Assembly: GCF_009937955.1 (NCBI RefSeq)
Contig: NZ_AP018439.1
Coordinates: 2,294,001-2,358,000 of the forward strand
Length of the DNA stretch: 64,000 nt
DNA from: Undibacterium sp. KW1
GTDB taxonomy: Bacteria; Pseudomonadota; Gammaproteobacteria; Burkholderiales; Burkholderiaceae_D
Direction: 5' to 3'
Position numbers and translations under genes: made by a program
Shown here: piece by piece, positions 44,944-55,727 of the stretch
How the letters are laid out: every line of letters starts with the position of its first letter
Position numbering within the stretch: position 1 is the first letter of the stretch
The notes under the pieces: model-generated
The model's database searches: none
What the model saw: only the letters and a program-made list of their open reading frames with translations
Told to the model about the DNA's origin: nothing

Positions 44944-46125
44944 TCAAGTAGCGCTTACTTCAATGTGTTTCAGCGCTTTGTATGGTGTGTGTTGATGTAA
45001 CTCATTTAAATATAGCTCAATATCTTGTGTTTCACGTACAAGGAAATTTGATACTGCGTCAAAAAATTCTGGATGACTCAGGTAATGTGCAGACCAAGTC
45101 GTGGTAGGCAGAAAGCCGCGTGCCATTTTGTGCTCGCCTTGGGCTCCACCTTCGAAAATCGCAATTTTTTCCTGTATGCAAAAATCGATGGATTGGTAAT
45201 AAGCGGTTTCAAAATGCAGGCAGGGATGTGTTTCCAGGCAACCCCAATAGCGGCCATACACGCGCTGCTGATCATGAATGAGTAAGGATGCAGCGATCTT
45301 ATTGCCGTCTCGCAATGCAATAACAAGATGGATGTTTTCTGGCATGGCACGACCTATGCGCAAGAAAAAATCCAGATTCAAGTATGGCGTTGAGTGATGT
45401 TCTTCATAAGTCTGGTCATAACAGCTTTTGAAAAAGCGCCAATCGTCTTCTTGTATGTCTTTGCCGCGCACATGCTGGAACTGTATGCCAGCTTCCTGCA
45501 CTTTCCTGCGTTCGGCACGAATATTCTTGCGTTTTTTCTTGTCCAGTGTATCCAGAAAATCATCAAAACATTGGTAGCCCTGGTTTTCCCAGTGAAACTG
45601 CACGCCTTTACGCAAAAGGTAGCCTTCTTCATTAAGCATGCGCGCCTGATCTTCCGGCAAGAACAGCAAATGGCTGGAAGAATATTCACCGGCCTCTTGT
45701 AGCTCCTGCAGGGCAGCGATCAAGGCCCCTTGTGCTGCCGTATTGCGTGCGAGCAGGCGGCTGCCCGTGATGGGAGAGAAAGGGATGGCGGACAGCAGCT
45801 TGGGATAATAATCGTGGCCATGCCGCTCAAACGCCCTGGCCCAGGCCCAGTCAAACACATACTCGCCATAGGAATGGCTTTTTTCATACAGCGGCATCGC
45901 AGCTTCAAGCTGCTCTCCATCCCAGATGGTAATAAAACAGCTTTGCCAGCCAGTTTTTTCAGTGGCAGACCCTGACTCTTCCATGGCGCTCAAAAATGCA
46001 TACGATAGAAATGGATTGGCAAGCGTCTGATCTGCAATCAGGCTGTCCCATGATGATTGCGCTATCTCGCTCAGTGAAGTAACGATACGCATGCGATAAT
46101 GTGGGGCTGGAGATTCAGATTTCAT
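44944..46125 (-). CDS. FemAB/GNAT-like acyltransferase (PF04339-type)
   Basis: 393 residues from ATG 46125 (an in-frame TTG at 46149 is possible). It belongs to the GNAT-fold family annotated as peptidoglycan biosynthesis/recognition proteins: NPFLSYAFLSAMEESG, YEKSHSYGEYVFDWAWA, KKRKNIRAERRK and the C-terminal IFEGGAQGEHKMARGF segment are characteristic. The substrate is unknown; homology suggests acyl or aminoacyl transfer. Its start and that of divergent nadE are only 26 bases apart, so the nadE promoter must lie inside this coding region or the reverse. Confidence 0.87.
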   Translation of the reverse strand: MKSESPAPHYRMRIVTSLSEIAQSSWDSLIADQTLANPFLSYAFLSAMEESGSATEKTGWQSCFITIWDGEQLEAAMPLYEKSHSYGEYVFDWAWARAFERHGHDYYPKLLSAIPFSPITGSRLLARNTAAQGALIAALQELQEAGEYSSSHLLFLPEDQARMLNEEGYLLRKGVQFHWENQGYQCFDDFLDTLDKKKRKNIRAERRKVQEAGIQFQHVRGKDIQEDDWRFFKSCYDQTYEEHHSTPYLNLDFFLRIGRAMPENIHLVIALRDGNKIAASLLIHDQQRVYGRYWGCLETHPCLHFETAYYQSIDFCIQEKIAIFEGGAQGEHKMARGFLPTTTWSAHYLSHPEFFDAVSNFLVRETQDIELYLNELHQHTPYKALKHIEVSAT

Positions 46126-46151
46126 TTTCGATTTAATACAGATTTGCAAAT

Positions 46152-47765
46152 ATGACCGTAAAAGTTGCCATTGCCCAGATGAATAGCGTTGTCGGTGATC
46201 TTGCCGGCAATGCTGCCCAGATCGCAGAATATGCCCGCCGTGCCGCAGAGCAGGGGGCAGACATACTCGTCACACCGGAATTGTCCCTGGTAGGTTATCC
46301 ACCAGAGGATTTATTGCTGCGCCAGGCGTTTTATCATGATACCGCTGTCGCACTCGATACCTTAAAGAAACAGCTTACGCTATTTCCCGGCCTTGCGGTT
46401 TTGGTCGGTCATCCGGGTGAGGCCGATGGTAAACGGTATAATGCTGTTTCTGTGCTGCAAGATGGTGTGGTATTGGCAAGTTATTTTAAGCGTGATTTGC
46501 CAAATGATATGGTGTTTGATGAAAAACGCTATTTTTCATCAGGTAATCAGGCTTGTGTATTCGCTATCAAGGGCGTGAATTTCGGCATCAATATCTGTGA
46601 AGATACCTGGCTGCCAGATGCGCCCGCACAAGCCAGGCAGGCCGGCGCAGAAGTGCTGCTGGTGCCAAACGGTTCACCCTATCACATGGGCAAGCAGCAT
46701 CAGCGCTACGATGTCATGCGCGCCAATGTGATCTCTCAGGGCTTGTCCCTGGTGTATGCCAATCTGGTTGGTGGTCAGGACGAATTGATTTTTGATGGTA
46801 ATTCATTTGTCATGGATGTCCAGGGTCAGATTTGCGCTCAAATGAAGCATTGCGAAGCTGATTTGCAAGTAGTCGAATTTGACGGCGCACAACCTTTGAA
46901 TGCTCGCGTGGAAGCGGCCTTATCGCTGGAAGCCGAGGTTTATCAGGCACTCGTCATGGGCGTGCGTGATTATGTAGGCAAGAATGGCTTCCCCAGTGTA
47001 TTGCTGGGTTTGTCTGGCGGTGTTGATTCTGCCCTGGTGCTGGCAATTGCAGTCGATGCGCTGGGTGCAGACAAGGTCAGGGCGATCATGATGCCTTCAC
47101 CTTATACTGCCGATATTTCATGGCAGGATTCGCGTGATATGGTGGCACGCATAGGTGTGCGCTACGATGAAATCGCCATCAGCGATTGCTTCAGCGCATT
47201 CCGTTCTACCCTGAGCCAGGAATTTGCTGGCTTGAAGGAAGATACCACCGAAGAAAATATACAGGCCAGGATACGTGGCACACTGTTGATGGCCTTGTCG
47301 AACAAATATGGTTCCATCGTTTTGACGACGGGTAACAAGAGTGAAATGGCAGTTGGTTATTGTACTTTGTACGGTGACATGGCAGGTGGCTTTGCCGTTA
47401 TCAAGGATATTGCCAAAACCCTGGTATATCGCCTGTGTGCCTATCGCAATACCCTGTCAGCCGTAATACCCGAGCGGATACTGACGAGGGCGCCATCAGC
47501 TGAATTGCGACCTGATCAAAAGGACCAGGATTCTTTGCCGCCCTATGACATTCTGGACGGCATCATGGCCATGTATATGGAAGAAAACAAGGCGCGTGCC
47601 GAGATAGTTGCGGCAGGCTATGCGGCAGAGGATGTGGAACGCATCACGCGCCTGATCAAAATTAATGAGTACAAGCGGCGTCAAGCGCCCATAGGTATCA
47701 GGATTACCCATCGCGCTTTTGGGCGTGACTGGCGTTATCCTATTACTTCGAAGTTCAGAGACTAG
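46152..47765 (+). CDS. nadE: glutamine-dependent NAD+ synthetase NadE
   Basis: 537 residues. The N-terminal nitrilase-type glutaminase has the triad Glu43 (VTPELSLVGYPP), Lys113 (FKRDLPNDM) and Cys149 (NICEDTW). The C-terminal synthetase has the pyrophosphate loop LSGGVDSALVLAI, TTGNKSEMAVGY and the KDIAKTLVY segment. It makes NAD+ from deamido-NAD+, ATP and glutamine, completing the pathway begun by NadB, NadA and NadC in this window. A PII gene follows 57 bases later; PII control of NadE has been reported in related proteobacteria, so the pairing may be functional. Confidence 0.97.
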   Translation: MTVKVAIAQMNSVVGDLAGNAAQIAEYARRAAEQGADILVTPELSLVGYPPEDLLLRQAFYHDTAVALDTLKKQLTLFPGLAVLVGHPGEADGKRYNAVSVLQDGVVLASYFKRDLPNDMVFDEKRYFSSGNQACVFAIKGVNFGINICEDTWLPDAPAQARQAGAEVLLVPNGSPYHMGKQHQRYDVMRANVISQGLSLVYANLVGGQDELIFDGNSFVMDVQGQICAQMKHCEADLQVVEFDGAQPLNARVEAALSLEAEVYQALVMGVRDYVGKNGFPSVLLGLSGGVDSALVLAIAVDALGADKVRAIMMPSPYTADISWQDSRDMVARIGVRYDEIAISDCFSAFRSTLSQEFAGLKEDTTEENIQARIRGTLLMALSNKYGSIVLTTGNKSEMAVGYCTLYGDMAGGFAVIKDIAKTLVYRLCAYRNTLSAVIPERILTRAPSAELRPDQKDQDSLPPYDILDGIMAMYMEENKARAEIVAAGYAAEDVERITRLIKINEYKRRQAPIGIRITHRAFGRDWRYPITSKFRD

Positions 47766-47772
47766 TTTGATC

Positions 47773-47799
47773 CGTATTAATTATATTAATCGTATTAAC
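47773..47799 (+). repeat. three tandem 9-base repeats upstream of glnB
   Basis: CGTATTAAT, TATATTAAT and CGTATTAAC stand head to tail in the 57-base nadE-glnB gap, 24-50 bases before the glnB ATG. They are too short to be a mobile element; they may be a regulatory AT-rich tract. Confidence 0.5.
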
Positions 47800-47804
47800 C
47801 GTAA

Positions 47805-48161
<357 letters not shown>

Positions 48162-48163
48162 AT

Positions 48164-49351
48164 ATGACGATGTTTAAGAAGTTTGCAGTAAATGAATTTG
48201 TTGGTGTTTCAAAAGCAAGAGCAAAAACAAAAATAGGGGTGGCACTGGTGTTGATGGCGATGGCAAATGCCCAAGCCGAAACCGGTGTCACAGATAGAAA
48301 AATTTTATTGGGGCAGTCAGCTGCATTTTCCGGCCCTGCAGCACAACTTGGCTTGCAGCTCAATTCAGGTGCCAAGACTTATTTTGATCAGGTCAATGCT
48401 GCTGGTGGTGTATATGGCCGCAAGATTGAAATCATACAAAAAGATGATAAGTATGAGGCAGATCTGGCGGCTACCAATACCAAGGCCCTGATTGAAAACG
48501 ATGGTGTATTTGCTTTATTTGGCTATGTAGGTACAGCCACCAGTAATGCAGCCTTACCCATTTTCACGCAAGCAAAAGTCCCTTTCTTCGCACCTTATAC
48601 CGGTGCACAATCCTTGAGAGAACCTCTCAACCGTCAGATTTTCAATATCCGGGCAAGTTATAACGACGAGACTGAATATCTGGTCGATCGTCTGGCTAAT
48701 CTGGGAACAAAAAATATCGCCGTCTTTTACCAGAACGATGCTTATGGCAAGGCAGGTCTGGCTGGTGTGGAGCTGGCGATGAAGAAGAGGAATTTGCGTA
48801 TAGCTGAGATGGCAACAGTGGAAAGGAATAGCACTGATGTCTCAGCTGCTGTTGCCAAGCTCTTGCCAAAACGGCCAGATGCCATCATACAGATCAGCAC
48901 CTATGCGGCGAGTAGTGCGCTGGTCAAAGAAATGCACAAGGCTGCCTATACAGGCATGTTTTACAATGTGTCTTTTGTCGGTAGCCAGGCTCTGGCAGAT
49001 GCGCTGGATAAAGATGGCGTTGGTGTCGTGATTTCACAGGTGGTTCCATTTCCATGGTCACCGTCAATACCTGTGGTTGCCGAATACACGAAAAGTATGG
49101 AGAAGGCCGGAAATAAAAATCTGAATTTTTCCAGCTTCGAAGGTTATCTGGCTGCCAAAGTATTTGTGGAAGGCTTGAAACGCGCCGGCTCAGGTCTCAC
49201 CAGAGAAAAACTGGTGTCTGCACTGGAAAGTATCAACCGCAGCAGCTACGACGCCGGTGGTTTTGATGTGAGTTTTTCGCCCTCGAATCATAATGGTTCA
49301 AAATATGTTGATATGACCGTTATTTCGAAGGACAAGAAGTTCCGCAATTAA
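48164..49351 (+). CDS. branched-chain amino-acid-type ABC transporter substrate-binding protein
   Basis: 395 residues. An extended N-terminus followed by a signal peptide (about 22-39, GVALVLMAMANAQA) and a type I periplasmic-binding fold (Peripla_BP_6, LivJ-like): ILLGQSAAFSGPAAQLG, YFDQVNAAGGVYGRKIEI, ALFGYVGTATSNAALP, VFYQNDAYGKAGLAG. Ligand unknown; amino acids or similar small acids are typical. There are no permease or ATPase genes beside it. It starts 2 bases after glnB, so it is probably co-expressed with it, suggesting a nitrogen-related role. Confidence 0.88.
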   Translation: MTMFKKFAVNEFVGVSKARAKTKIGVALVLMAMANAQAETGVTDRKILLGQSAAFSGPAAQLGLQLNSGAKTYFDQVNAAGGVYGRKIEIIQKDDKYEADLAATNTKALIENDGVFALFGYVGTATSNAALPIFTQAKVPFFAPYTGAQSLREPLNRQIFNIRASYNDETEYLVDRLANLGTKNIAVFYQNDAYGKAGLAGVELAMKKRNLRIAEMATVERNSTDVSAAVAKLLPKRPDAIIQISTYAASSALVKEMHKAAYTGMFYNVSFVGSQALADALDKDGVGVVISQVVPFPWSPSIPVVAEYTKSMEKAGNKNLNFSSFEGYLAAKVFVEGLKRAGSGLTREKLVSALESINRSSYDAGGFDVSFSPSNHNGSKYVDMTVISKDKKFRN

Positions 49352-49361
49352 GTTTGCTATG

Positions 49362-49391
49362 CCTGAGCCCCGGTTCATCGGGGGCTCAGGC
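49362..49391. terminator. hairpin between the binding-protein gene and the Smr gene
   Basis: GCCTGAGCCCC (49362-49372) pairs with GGGGCTCAGGC (49381-49391). It sits between two converging genes; no T-run follows, but the stem is strong and could act in both directions. Confidence 0.65.
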
Positions 49392-49411
49392 TGTATAGCC
49401 ATCAGCCATCG

Positions 49412-50047
49412 TCAAGATTTCAATAGCACGATCAAGGCACCAGAGCCACCATCAGCCGCAGTCGCCTGGCTGAATGCCAATACTTCATCTTTCTGTATCA
49501 ACCAGTTCCTGACTTTTTGCTTCAGTACAGGTTCCTTGTTGACAGAGCCCAGACCTTTGCCATGAATGATGCGCACGCAACGTGTGCCATTGCGCATGCA
49601 CTTGCGCAAAAATTCTCCCAGACTGTCCCTGGCTTCATCACGGCGCAAACCATGCAGGTCAAGTTGTGCCTGTATGACCCAGTGGCCCTTGCGCAGCTTC
49701 CTGACAACATCCTGACCTACGCCTGACCTGGTATAGCTCAGGTTTTCATCGGTTTCCAGCAGGGAGTCAGCGTCAAACTCATCCGACAAAGATTCCTGTA
49801 GCGCTGCCTGTTCATCTGCAATGTGTTGAAATGGCAGGGGTTCAAGGCGAGCTGGGGCAGGGTGATGTTTCACCGAGGTTTTTAAAACCTCTACCTTGCC
49901 TACGCTGGAGCGAAAAATATTCGCCTCTTCTCTGGCTTTCTTTTCCCGTTCCAGACGTTCTGCCTCTGCACGTTGTCGGCTTTCTTCCTGTTGCTTTAAT
50001 TGCTGGCTGAGTGACTTCAGGTCAGCAAGGTTTTTAAAAGACGACAT
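49412..50047 (-). CDS. Smr/MutS2-type nuclease-domain protein
   Basis: 211 residues. A charged N-terminal coiled coil (QLKQQEESRQRAEAERLERE, about 13-40) and a C-terminal Smr domain (about 125-211) with the catalytic-like HGLRRDEA and the signature IIHGKGLGS. Smr domains are found in MutS2 and act as nucleases or nucleic-acid binders. This stand-alone form is common in betaproteobacteria; the target is unknown. trxB precedes it on the same strand with a 23-base gap. Confidence 0.9.
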   Translation of the reverse strand: MSSFKNLADLKSLSQQLKQQEESRQRAEAERLEREKKAREEANIFRSSVGKVEVLKTSVKHHPAPARLEPLPFQHIADEQAALQESLSDEFDADSLLETDENLSYTRSGVGQDVVRKLRKGHWVIQAQLDLHGLRRDEARDSLGEFLRKCMRNGTRCVRIIHGKGLGSVNKEPVLKQKVRNWLIQKDEVLAFSQATAADGGSGALIVLLKS

Positions 50048-50070
50048 GCTTTACATCCTTGGCGTTTGAC

Positions 50071-51084
<1,014 letters not shown>

Positions 51085-51287
51085 TCAAGTTTTTTGCTGA
51101 TTTTGCATCGCTATCCTGAGGTAAGCCTGAATTATAGACTATCCTCCTAGTGGTCGTCTTCCTGCCGTGGTGCGCCAGACGGACATATCTGTTTCAACTG
51201 TTACAGTGCACAAGTTTGGCGCATACACGGCTTCATGCTATCTTGTCAGCTTTTGATAGCTGTCCGAATGAGGTTGCTCTCTGTTTT

Positions 51288-53627
51288 ATGACTACTGGTA
51301 ACGAAGCTTATACTCGAAGCAAGAAAACTGCAGCACCTGCAGCGCCACCTAACCGCTTTCTGGTCCTGTTGATGGAAGCGAAATGGATAGCTCTGGCCGC
51401 ATTTTGCATTTGCCTGATACTGATCATGGCAAGCTACTCCACGCAAGACCCGGGTTGGTCAAGGTCAGTGGATATCCCTCGCATACATAATATTGCTGGC
51501 AAATTCGGTGCCTGGCTGTCTGATGTGCTGTTTTATGTATTCGGCATTTCGGCATGGTGGTGGTGCATATTCGCCTGCCGCCAGGTATGGATTTCCTATA
51601 GCAGTCTGTCACAGAGGGTAAAGCTCAATCCTGAACCGGAAGCGGATGTCGGTTTTTCTGAAATCCTGGTCCGTAATATTGGCTTTGGCCTGTTATTGGC
51701 TGGCAGTATGGGCCTGGAATATTTGCGCATGCACAGCCTCAAGGTGGCTTTGCCGCTGGGGCCGGGCGGCGTGCTGGGTGAGTTGATAGGTAAGGCCGGT
51801 TTTGCGGCGCTGGGCTTTACCGGTGCGACCCTGGCATTACTACTGATGATCGCTCTGGGTATCAGCCTCTACTTCCACGTATCCTGGCTGACCATCGCAG
51901 AGCGCATAGGCGCAGGTATAGAATGGGTGTTTGTGTTTGTGCAAAACAAACATGCCGATGCCGAAGACCGGCGTGCTGGTCAGACTGCCGCCGTCAAGCG
52001 TGAAGAAGTTGTGGTGCAAGAGAGAGCCAAGATCGTCGAGGCTGCACCAATACGCATAGAGCCGCAGGTAGTCGCTGTGCAGCGCTCTGAAAGGGTGGAA
52101 AAAGAAAAGCAGGTATCCCTGTTCAATGAACTGCCGGACACCAATCTGCCGCCTTTGTCTTTGCTGGATGAGCCGCCACCAGTGCAAGAAACTGTCAGCG
52201 TACAAACCCTGGAATTCACCAGCCGCCTGATAGAAAAAAAACTCTCAGACTTTGGTGTCGATGCCAAGGTAGTGGCAGCTTACCCAGGCCCTGTGGTTAC
52301 CCGCTATGAAATTGAACCTGCTACTGGCGTCAAGGGTAGCCAGATCGTTAACCTGGCGCGCGACTTGGCGCGGTCATTGTCACTGACATCCATACGTGTG
52401 GTTGAGACCATTCCAGGTAAAAATTACATGGGCCTGGAATTACCAAATCCCAAGCGCCAGATTGTACGTCTGACCGAGATTTTGGGCTCCAAAGTCTATA
52501 ACGACAGCTCATCAAGCCTGACAGTGGCATTGGGCAAAGATATAGGCGGCCTGCCTATTTGTGCTGATCTTGCCAAAATGCCACATTTGCTGGTCGCGGG
52601 TACCACAGGTTCTGGTAAGTCTGTGGGTATCAATGCCACCATCCTGTCGCTGCTGTACAAGTCTGACCCGAATGATGTGCGCATGATACTGATTGATCCA
52701 AAAATGCTGGAGATGTCGGTGTATGAAGGCATACCGCATTTGCTGGCACCCGTGGTCACTGATATGCGGCAGGCGGGCCATGCTCTGAACTGGGCGGTGG
52801 CAGAGATGGAGCGCCGTTACAAGCTGATGTCCAAGCTCGGTGTACGTAATCTGGCTGGCTATAACGCCAAGATTGCCGAGGCAACGCGTAAAGAGGTACA
52901 TATCCCCAATCCGTTCAGCCTGACGCCAGATGCGCCAGAGCCCCTTGAAAAACTGCCAACCATCGTCATTATCATTGATGAGCTGGCTGATTTGATGATG
53001 GTGGTTGGTAAAAAGGTAGAGGAATTGATTGCCCGTATTGCGCAAAAAGCGCGTGCTGCGGGCTTGCACCTGATACTGGCAACTCAAAGGCCGTCGGTCG
53101 ATGTGATTACTGGCCTGATCAAGGCGAATATTCCTACCCGTATCGCTTTCCAGGTCAGCAGCAAGATAGATTCGCGCACCATTCTTGATCAGATGGGGGC
53201 AGAAGCCTTGCTGGGTATGGGTGACATGCTCTACATGCCACCAGGTACTGGCCTGCCTGTGCGTGTGCATGGCGCTTTTGTCTCGGATGAAGAAGTGCAT
53301 CGCGTCGTCGAATATTTAAAAGCCCAAGGTGAGCCAAATTACATAGAAGGCATACTCGAAGGCGGCACGCTGGAAGAGGGCGGTGAAGCCGGTGGCGAGA
53401 GTGCTGGTGCAGGTGGTGGCGAATCAGACGCCTTGTATGACCAGGCTGTTGCCATCGTACTCAAGAATCGCCGTGCCTCTATCTCACTGGTACAAAGGCA
53501 TTTGCGCATAGGCTATAACCGTGCTGCCCGTTTGCTGGAACAAATGGAGCAAAGTGGTGTCGTATCTACCATGCAGTCCAACGGTAACCGGGAAATCCTG
53601 GTTCCTGCCGGGAATACATCTGAATAA
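51288..53627 (+). CDS. ftsK: DNA translocase FtsK
   Basis: 779 residues from ATG 51288, where family homology begins; the frame is open for 46 more codons upstream but the extra segment is not FtsK-like. Four membrane helices occupy about 25-205, followed by a charged linker (about 215-320) that is short compared with E. coli FtsK. The motor has Walker A Lys444 in [12 protein letters not shown], Walker [15 protein letters not shown] and the RecA-like core, and ends with a winged-helix gamma domain ([20 protein letters not shown]) that reads KOPS. It pumps chromosome ends apart during division. lolA follows 36 bases later; order ftsK-lolA-rarA-serS is common in proteobacteria. Confidence 0.95.
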   Translation: MTTGNEAYTRSKKTAAPAAPPNRFLVLLMEAKWIALAAFCICLILIMASYSTQDPGWSRSVDIPRIHNIAGKFGAWLSDVLFYVFGISAWWWCIFACRQVWISYSSLSQRVKLNPEPEADVGFSEILVRNIGFGLLLAGSMGLEYLRMHSLKVALPLGPGGVLGELIGKAGFAALGFTGATLALLLMIALGISLYFHVSWLTIAERIGAGIEWVFVFVQNKHADAEDRRAGQTAAVKREEVVVQERAKIVEAAPIRIEPQVVAVQRSERVEKEKQVSLFNELPDTNLPPLSLLDEPPPVQETVSVQTLEFTSRLIEKKLSDFGVDAKVVAAYPGPVVTRYEIEPATGVKGSQIVNLARDLARSLSLTSIRVVETIPGKNYMGLELPNPKRQIVRLTEILGSKVYNDSSSSLTVALGKDIGGLPICADLAKMPHLLVAGTTGSGKSVGINATILSLLYKSDPNDVRMILIDPKMLEMSVYEGIPHLLAPVVTDMRQAGHALNWAVAEMERRYKLMSKLGVRNLAGYNAKIAEATRKEVHIPNPFSLTPDAPEPLEKLPTIVIIIDELADLMMVVGKKVEELIARIAQKARAAGLHLILATQRPSVDVITGLIKANIPTRIAFQVSSKIDSRTILDQMGAEALLGMGDMLYMPPGTGLPVRVHGAFVSDEEVHRVVEYLKAQGEPNYIEGILEGGTLEEGGEAGGESAGAGGGESDALYDQAVAIVLKNRRASISLVQRHLRIGYNRAARLLEQMEQSGVVSTMQSNGNREILVPAGNTSE

Positions 53628-53663
53628 AGCAACAGAATAGCAGCGACAGAATAGGATAAATCA

Positions 53664-54317
53664 GTGAAAAAACAATCAAACATGATGGCAAGACTGGTGG
53701 CGGGTGCTTTTACACTTGCCATGATACCTGCATGGGCATCTGCCACTGCGGTTGAACAGTTCAAATCCTTCGTGACGAATAATAAAAGCGCCAAAGGTGA
53801 ATTTACACAGCAGCAAGTCAAAATGGTTGATGGCAATCCCAAGATCAGCAAGACTGCAACAGGCAATTTTGTGTTCGCCCGTCCGGGCAAGTTCATCTGG
53901 TCTTATGTGAAGCCGTATGAACAACTCTTGCAGGCAGATGGTGAAAAGCTGTACATCTACGATAAAGACTTGAATCAGGTCACGATTCGTCCCCTCGGCA
54001 ATTCCCTGGGTTCCAGTCCCGCAGCCATTTTGTTTGGCAGCGCTGGCGCGGCTGATCTGGACAAGAATTTCAATTTCAAAGAGGTCGGTGCCAAGCAGGG
54101 TCTGGAATGGCTGGAAGCTACACCCAAAGCCAAGGATTCACAGTTTGAGACCATAGGCATAGGTATGAAAGACGGCGTGCCAGTGGCCTTGGAGTTGCAC
54201 GACAATTTTGGTCAGTTTTCTACCCTGACCCTGAAGAATCTGGAAAAAAATCCTGCGCTGAAGCCTGAGCAATTCAAGTTTGTCGTGCCTGCTGGTGCCG
54301 ATGTATTTAAACAGTAG
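53664..54317 (+). CDS. lolA: outer-membrane lipoprotein carrier protein LolA
   Basis: 217 residues with a signal peptide (about 1-28, ending ASA) and a typical LolA open barrel: FKSFVTNNKSAKGEFTQQQV, RPGKFIWSYVKPYEQLLQADG, LYIYDKDLNQV. LolA picks up lipoproteins released by LolCDE and delivers them to LolB. The start is GTG at 53664 behind AGGATAAA. Location between ftsK and rarA confirms it. A short CAGTAGTAG duplication separates it from rarA. Confidence 0.94.
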   Translation: MKKQSNMMARLVAGAFTLAMIPAWASATAVEQFKSFVTNNKSAKGEFTQQQVKMVDGNPKISKTATGNFVFARPGKFIWSYVKPYEQLLQADGEKLYIYDKDLNQVTIRPLGNSLGSSPAAILFGSAGAADLDKNFNFKEVGAKQGLEWLEATPKAKDSQFETIGIGMKDGVPVALELHDNFGQFSTLTLKNLEKNPALKPEQFKFVVPAGADVFKQ

Positions 54318-54335
54318 TAGCAGTAGTAGCGTTTA

Positions 54336-55643
54336 ATGACTATGTTGCACAATAATTCGCGCAAAAAACCTGCCCCATTGGCTGAGCGCATGCGCCCGGC
54401 TACGCTGGATGATGTCATCGGCCAGCAGCATATCCTGGGCGAGGGCAAGCCCTTGCGTGTAGCTTTCCAGTCTGGTGAACCACATTCGATGATCTTATGG
54501 GGGCCACCAGGCGTGGGCAAGACCACACTGGCGCGCCTGATGGCAGATGCCTTTCATTGCGAGTTCATTGCCTTGTCGGCAGTCTTGTCTGGTATCAAGG
54601 ATATACGCGAGGCAGTAGAGCGCGCGCAGATATTGCAGGCGACTTCCCATCGACGCACCATATTGTTTGTTGATGAAGTCCATCGCTTCAACAAAAGCCA
54701 GCAAGATGCCTTCTTGCCGCACGTAGAAAGTGGCTTGTTCACGTTCATCGGTGCGACGACAGAGAATCCTTCGTTTGAAGTCAATAGCGCCTTGCTGTCA
54801 CGTGCCTCAGTGTATGTGTTGAAGTCACTGACGGATGAAGACCTGCAAGCCATGGTAGTACGCGCCTGTGAGCGTGAACTCGATGGTTTGACGCTGACGC
54901 CAGAAGCCATGGCCAGCCTGGTTTCCAGTGCTGACGGCGATGGTCGCAAATTGCTGAACAATCTCGACATCGTTGCCCACGCAGCAGTCGCCAAGCATCT
55001 CGACACGGTAGACCATGGATTGCTGGGCGAATGCCTGGGCGATGCCTTGCGCCGCTTTGATAAGGGGGGCGATGCCTTCTATGACCAGATTTCTGCCCTG
55101 CATAAATCGGTACGTGGCTCCAGCCCTGACGCAGCCTTGTACTGGCTGGTGCGCATGCTTGATGGCGGTGCCGACCCGCGCTACATGGCCAGGCGCATAG
55201 TACGCATGGCCTCAGAAGATATAGGCCTGGCAGACCCGCGCGCCTTGCGGATATGTCTCGATGCGGCAGAAACCTATGAAAGACTGGGCTCGCCAGAAGG
55301 CGAACTGGCCCTGGCAGAAGCGGTAATCTACTTGGCTTGTGCAGCCAAATCAAATGCGGTTTACAAAGCCTATAACGCCGTGCGCGCCATGATCGCCAAA
55401 GACAAGTCCCGCATCGTGCCCGAGCATTTGCGCAATGCACCCACCAAACTCATGAAAGAACTGGGCTATGGCAAATTGTATCGCTATGCCCACGATGAGC
55501 CAGATGCCTATGCCGCAGGCGAAACCTATCTGCCTGAAGGCCTGGAAAATGAATCCTGGTATCACCCAGTGCCACGCGGGCTGGAAATCAAGATAGCAGA
55601 AAAACTCGCGTATTTGCGTAGCCTGGATGATCAGGCCAAGTAA
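54336..55643 (+). CDS. rarA: replication-associated recombination protein RarA (MgsA)
   Basis: 435 residues. An AAA+ clamp-loader relative with Walker A WGPPGVGKTTLA (Lys62), Walker B ILFVDEVHRFNKSQQDAFLP, sensor 1 GATTENPSFEVN and sensor 2 regions, and a C-terminal MgsA tetramerisation part (PEHLRNAPTKLMKELGYGK). It acts at stalled replication forks. Its leader consists of CAGTAGTAG repeats and no clear ribosome site, so it may depend on translation of lolA. Confidence 0.95.
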   Translation: MTMLHNNSRKKPAPLAERMRPATLDDVIGQQHILGEGKPLRVAFQSGEPHSMILWGPPGVGKTTLARLMADAFHCEFIALSAVLSGIKDIREAVERAQILQATSHRRTILFVDEVHRFNKSQQDAFLPHVESGLFTFIGATTENPSFEVNSALLSRASVYVLKSLTDEDLQAMVVRACERELDGLTLTPEAMASLVSSADGDGRKLLNNLDIVAHAAVAKHLDTVDHGLLGECLGDALRRFDKGGDAFYDQISALHKSVRGSSPDAALYWLVRMLDGGADPRYMARRIVRMASEDIGLADPRALRICLDAAETYERLGSPEGELALAEAVIYLACAAKSNAVYKAYNAVRAMIAKDKSRIVPEHLRNAPTKLMKELGYGKLYRYAHDEPDAYAAGETYLPEGLENESWYHPVPRGLEIKIAEKLAYLRSLDDQAK

Positions 55644-55727
55644 TTTCAGTTTCGTCTGAATTTCAATCGTTTAGATTTCATTCGTTTAAATCTTCATTGC
55701 AAATCAATAATCATAATAAGGACTTTC

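Noticed and set aside
51150..51287. Forty-six extra codons before ftsK
   Set aside because: The segment is Cys- and Leu-rich without FtsK similarity and overlaps the trxB-ftsK promoter area; the ATG at 51288 is preferred.
54312..54329. CAGTAGTAG duplication between lolA and rarA
   Set aside because: Only two units, with the lolA stop inside; too short to be a meaningful repeat array.
55667..55697. Direct duplication of about 15 bases before the DUF4139 gene
   Set aside because: Imperfect, two copies, in an AT-rich leader; likely slippage without clear role.
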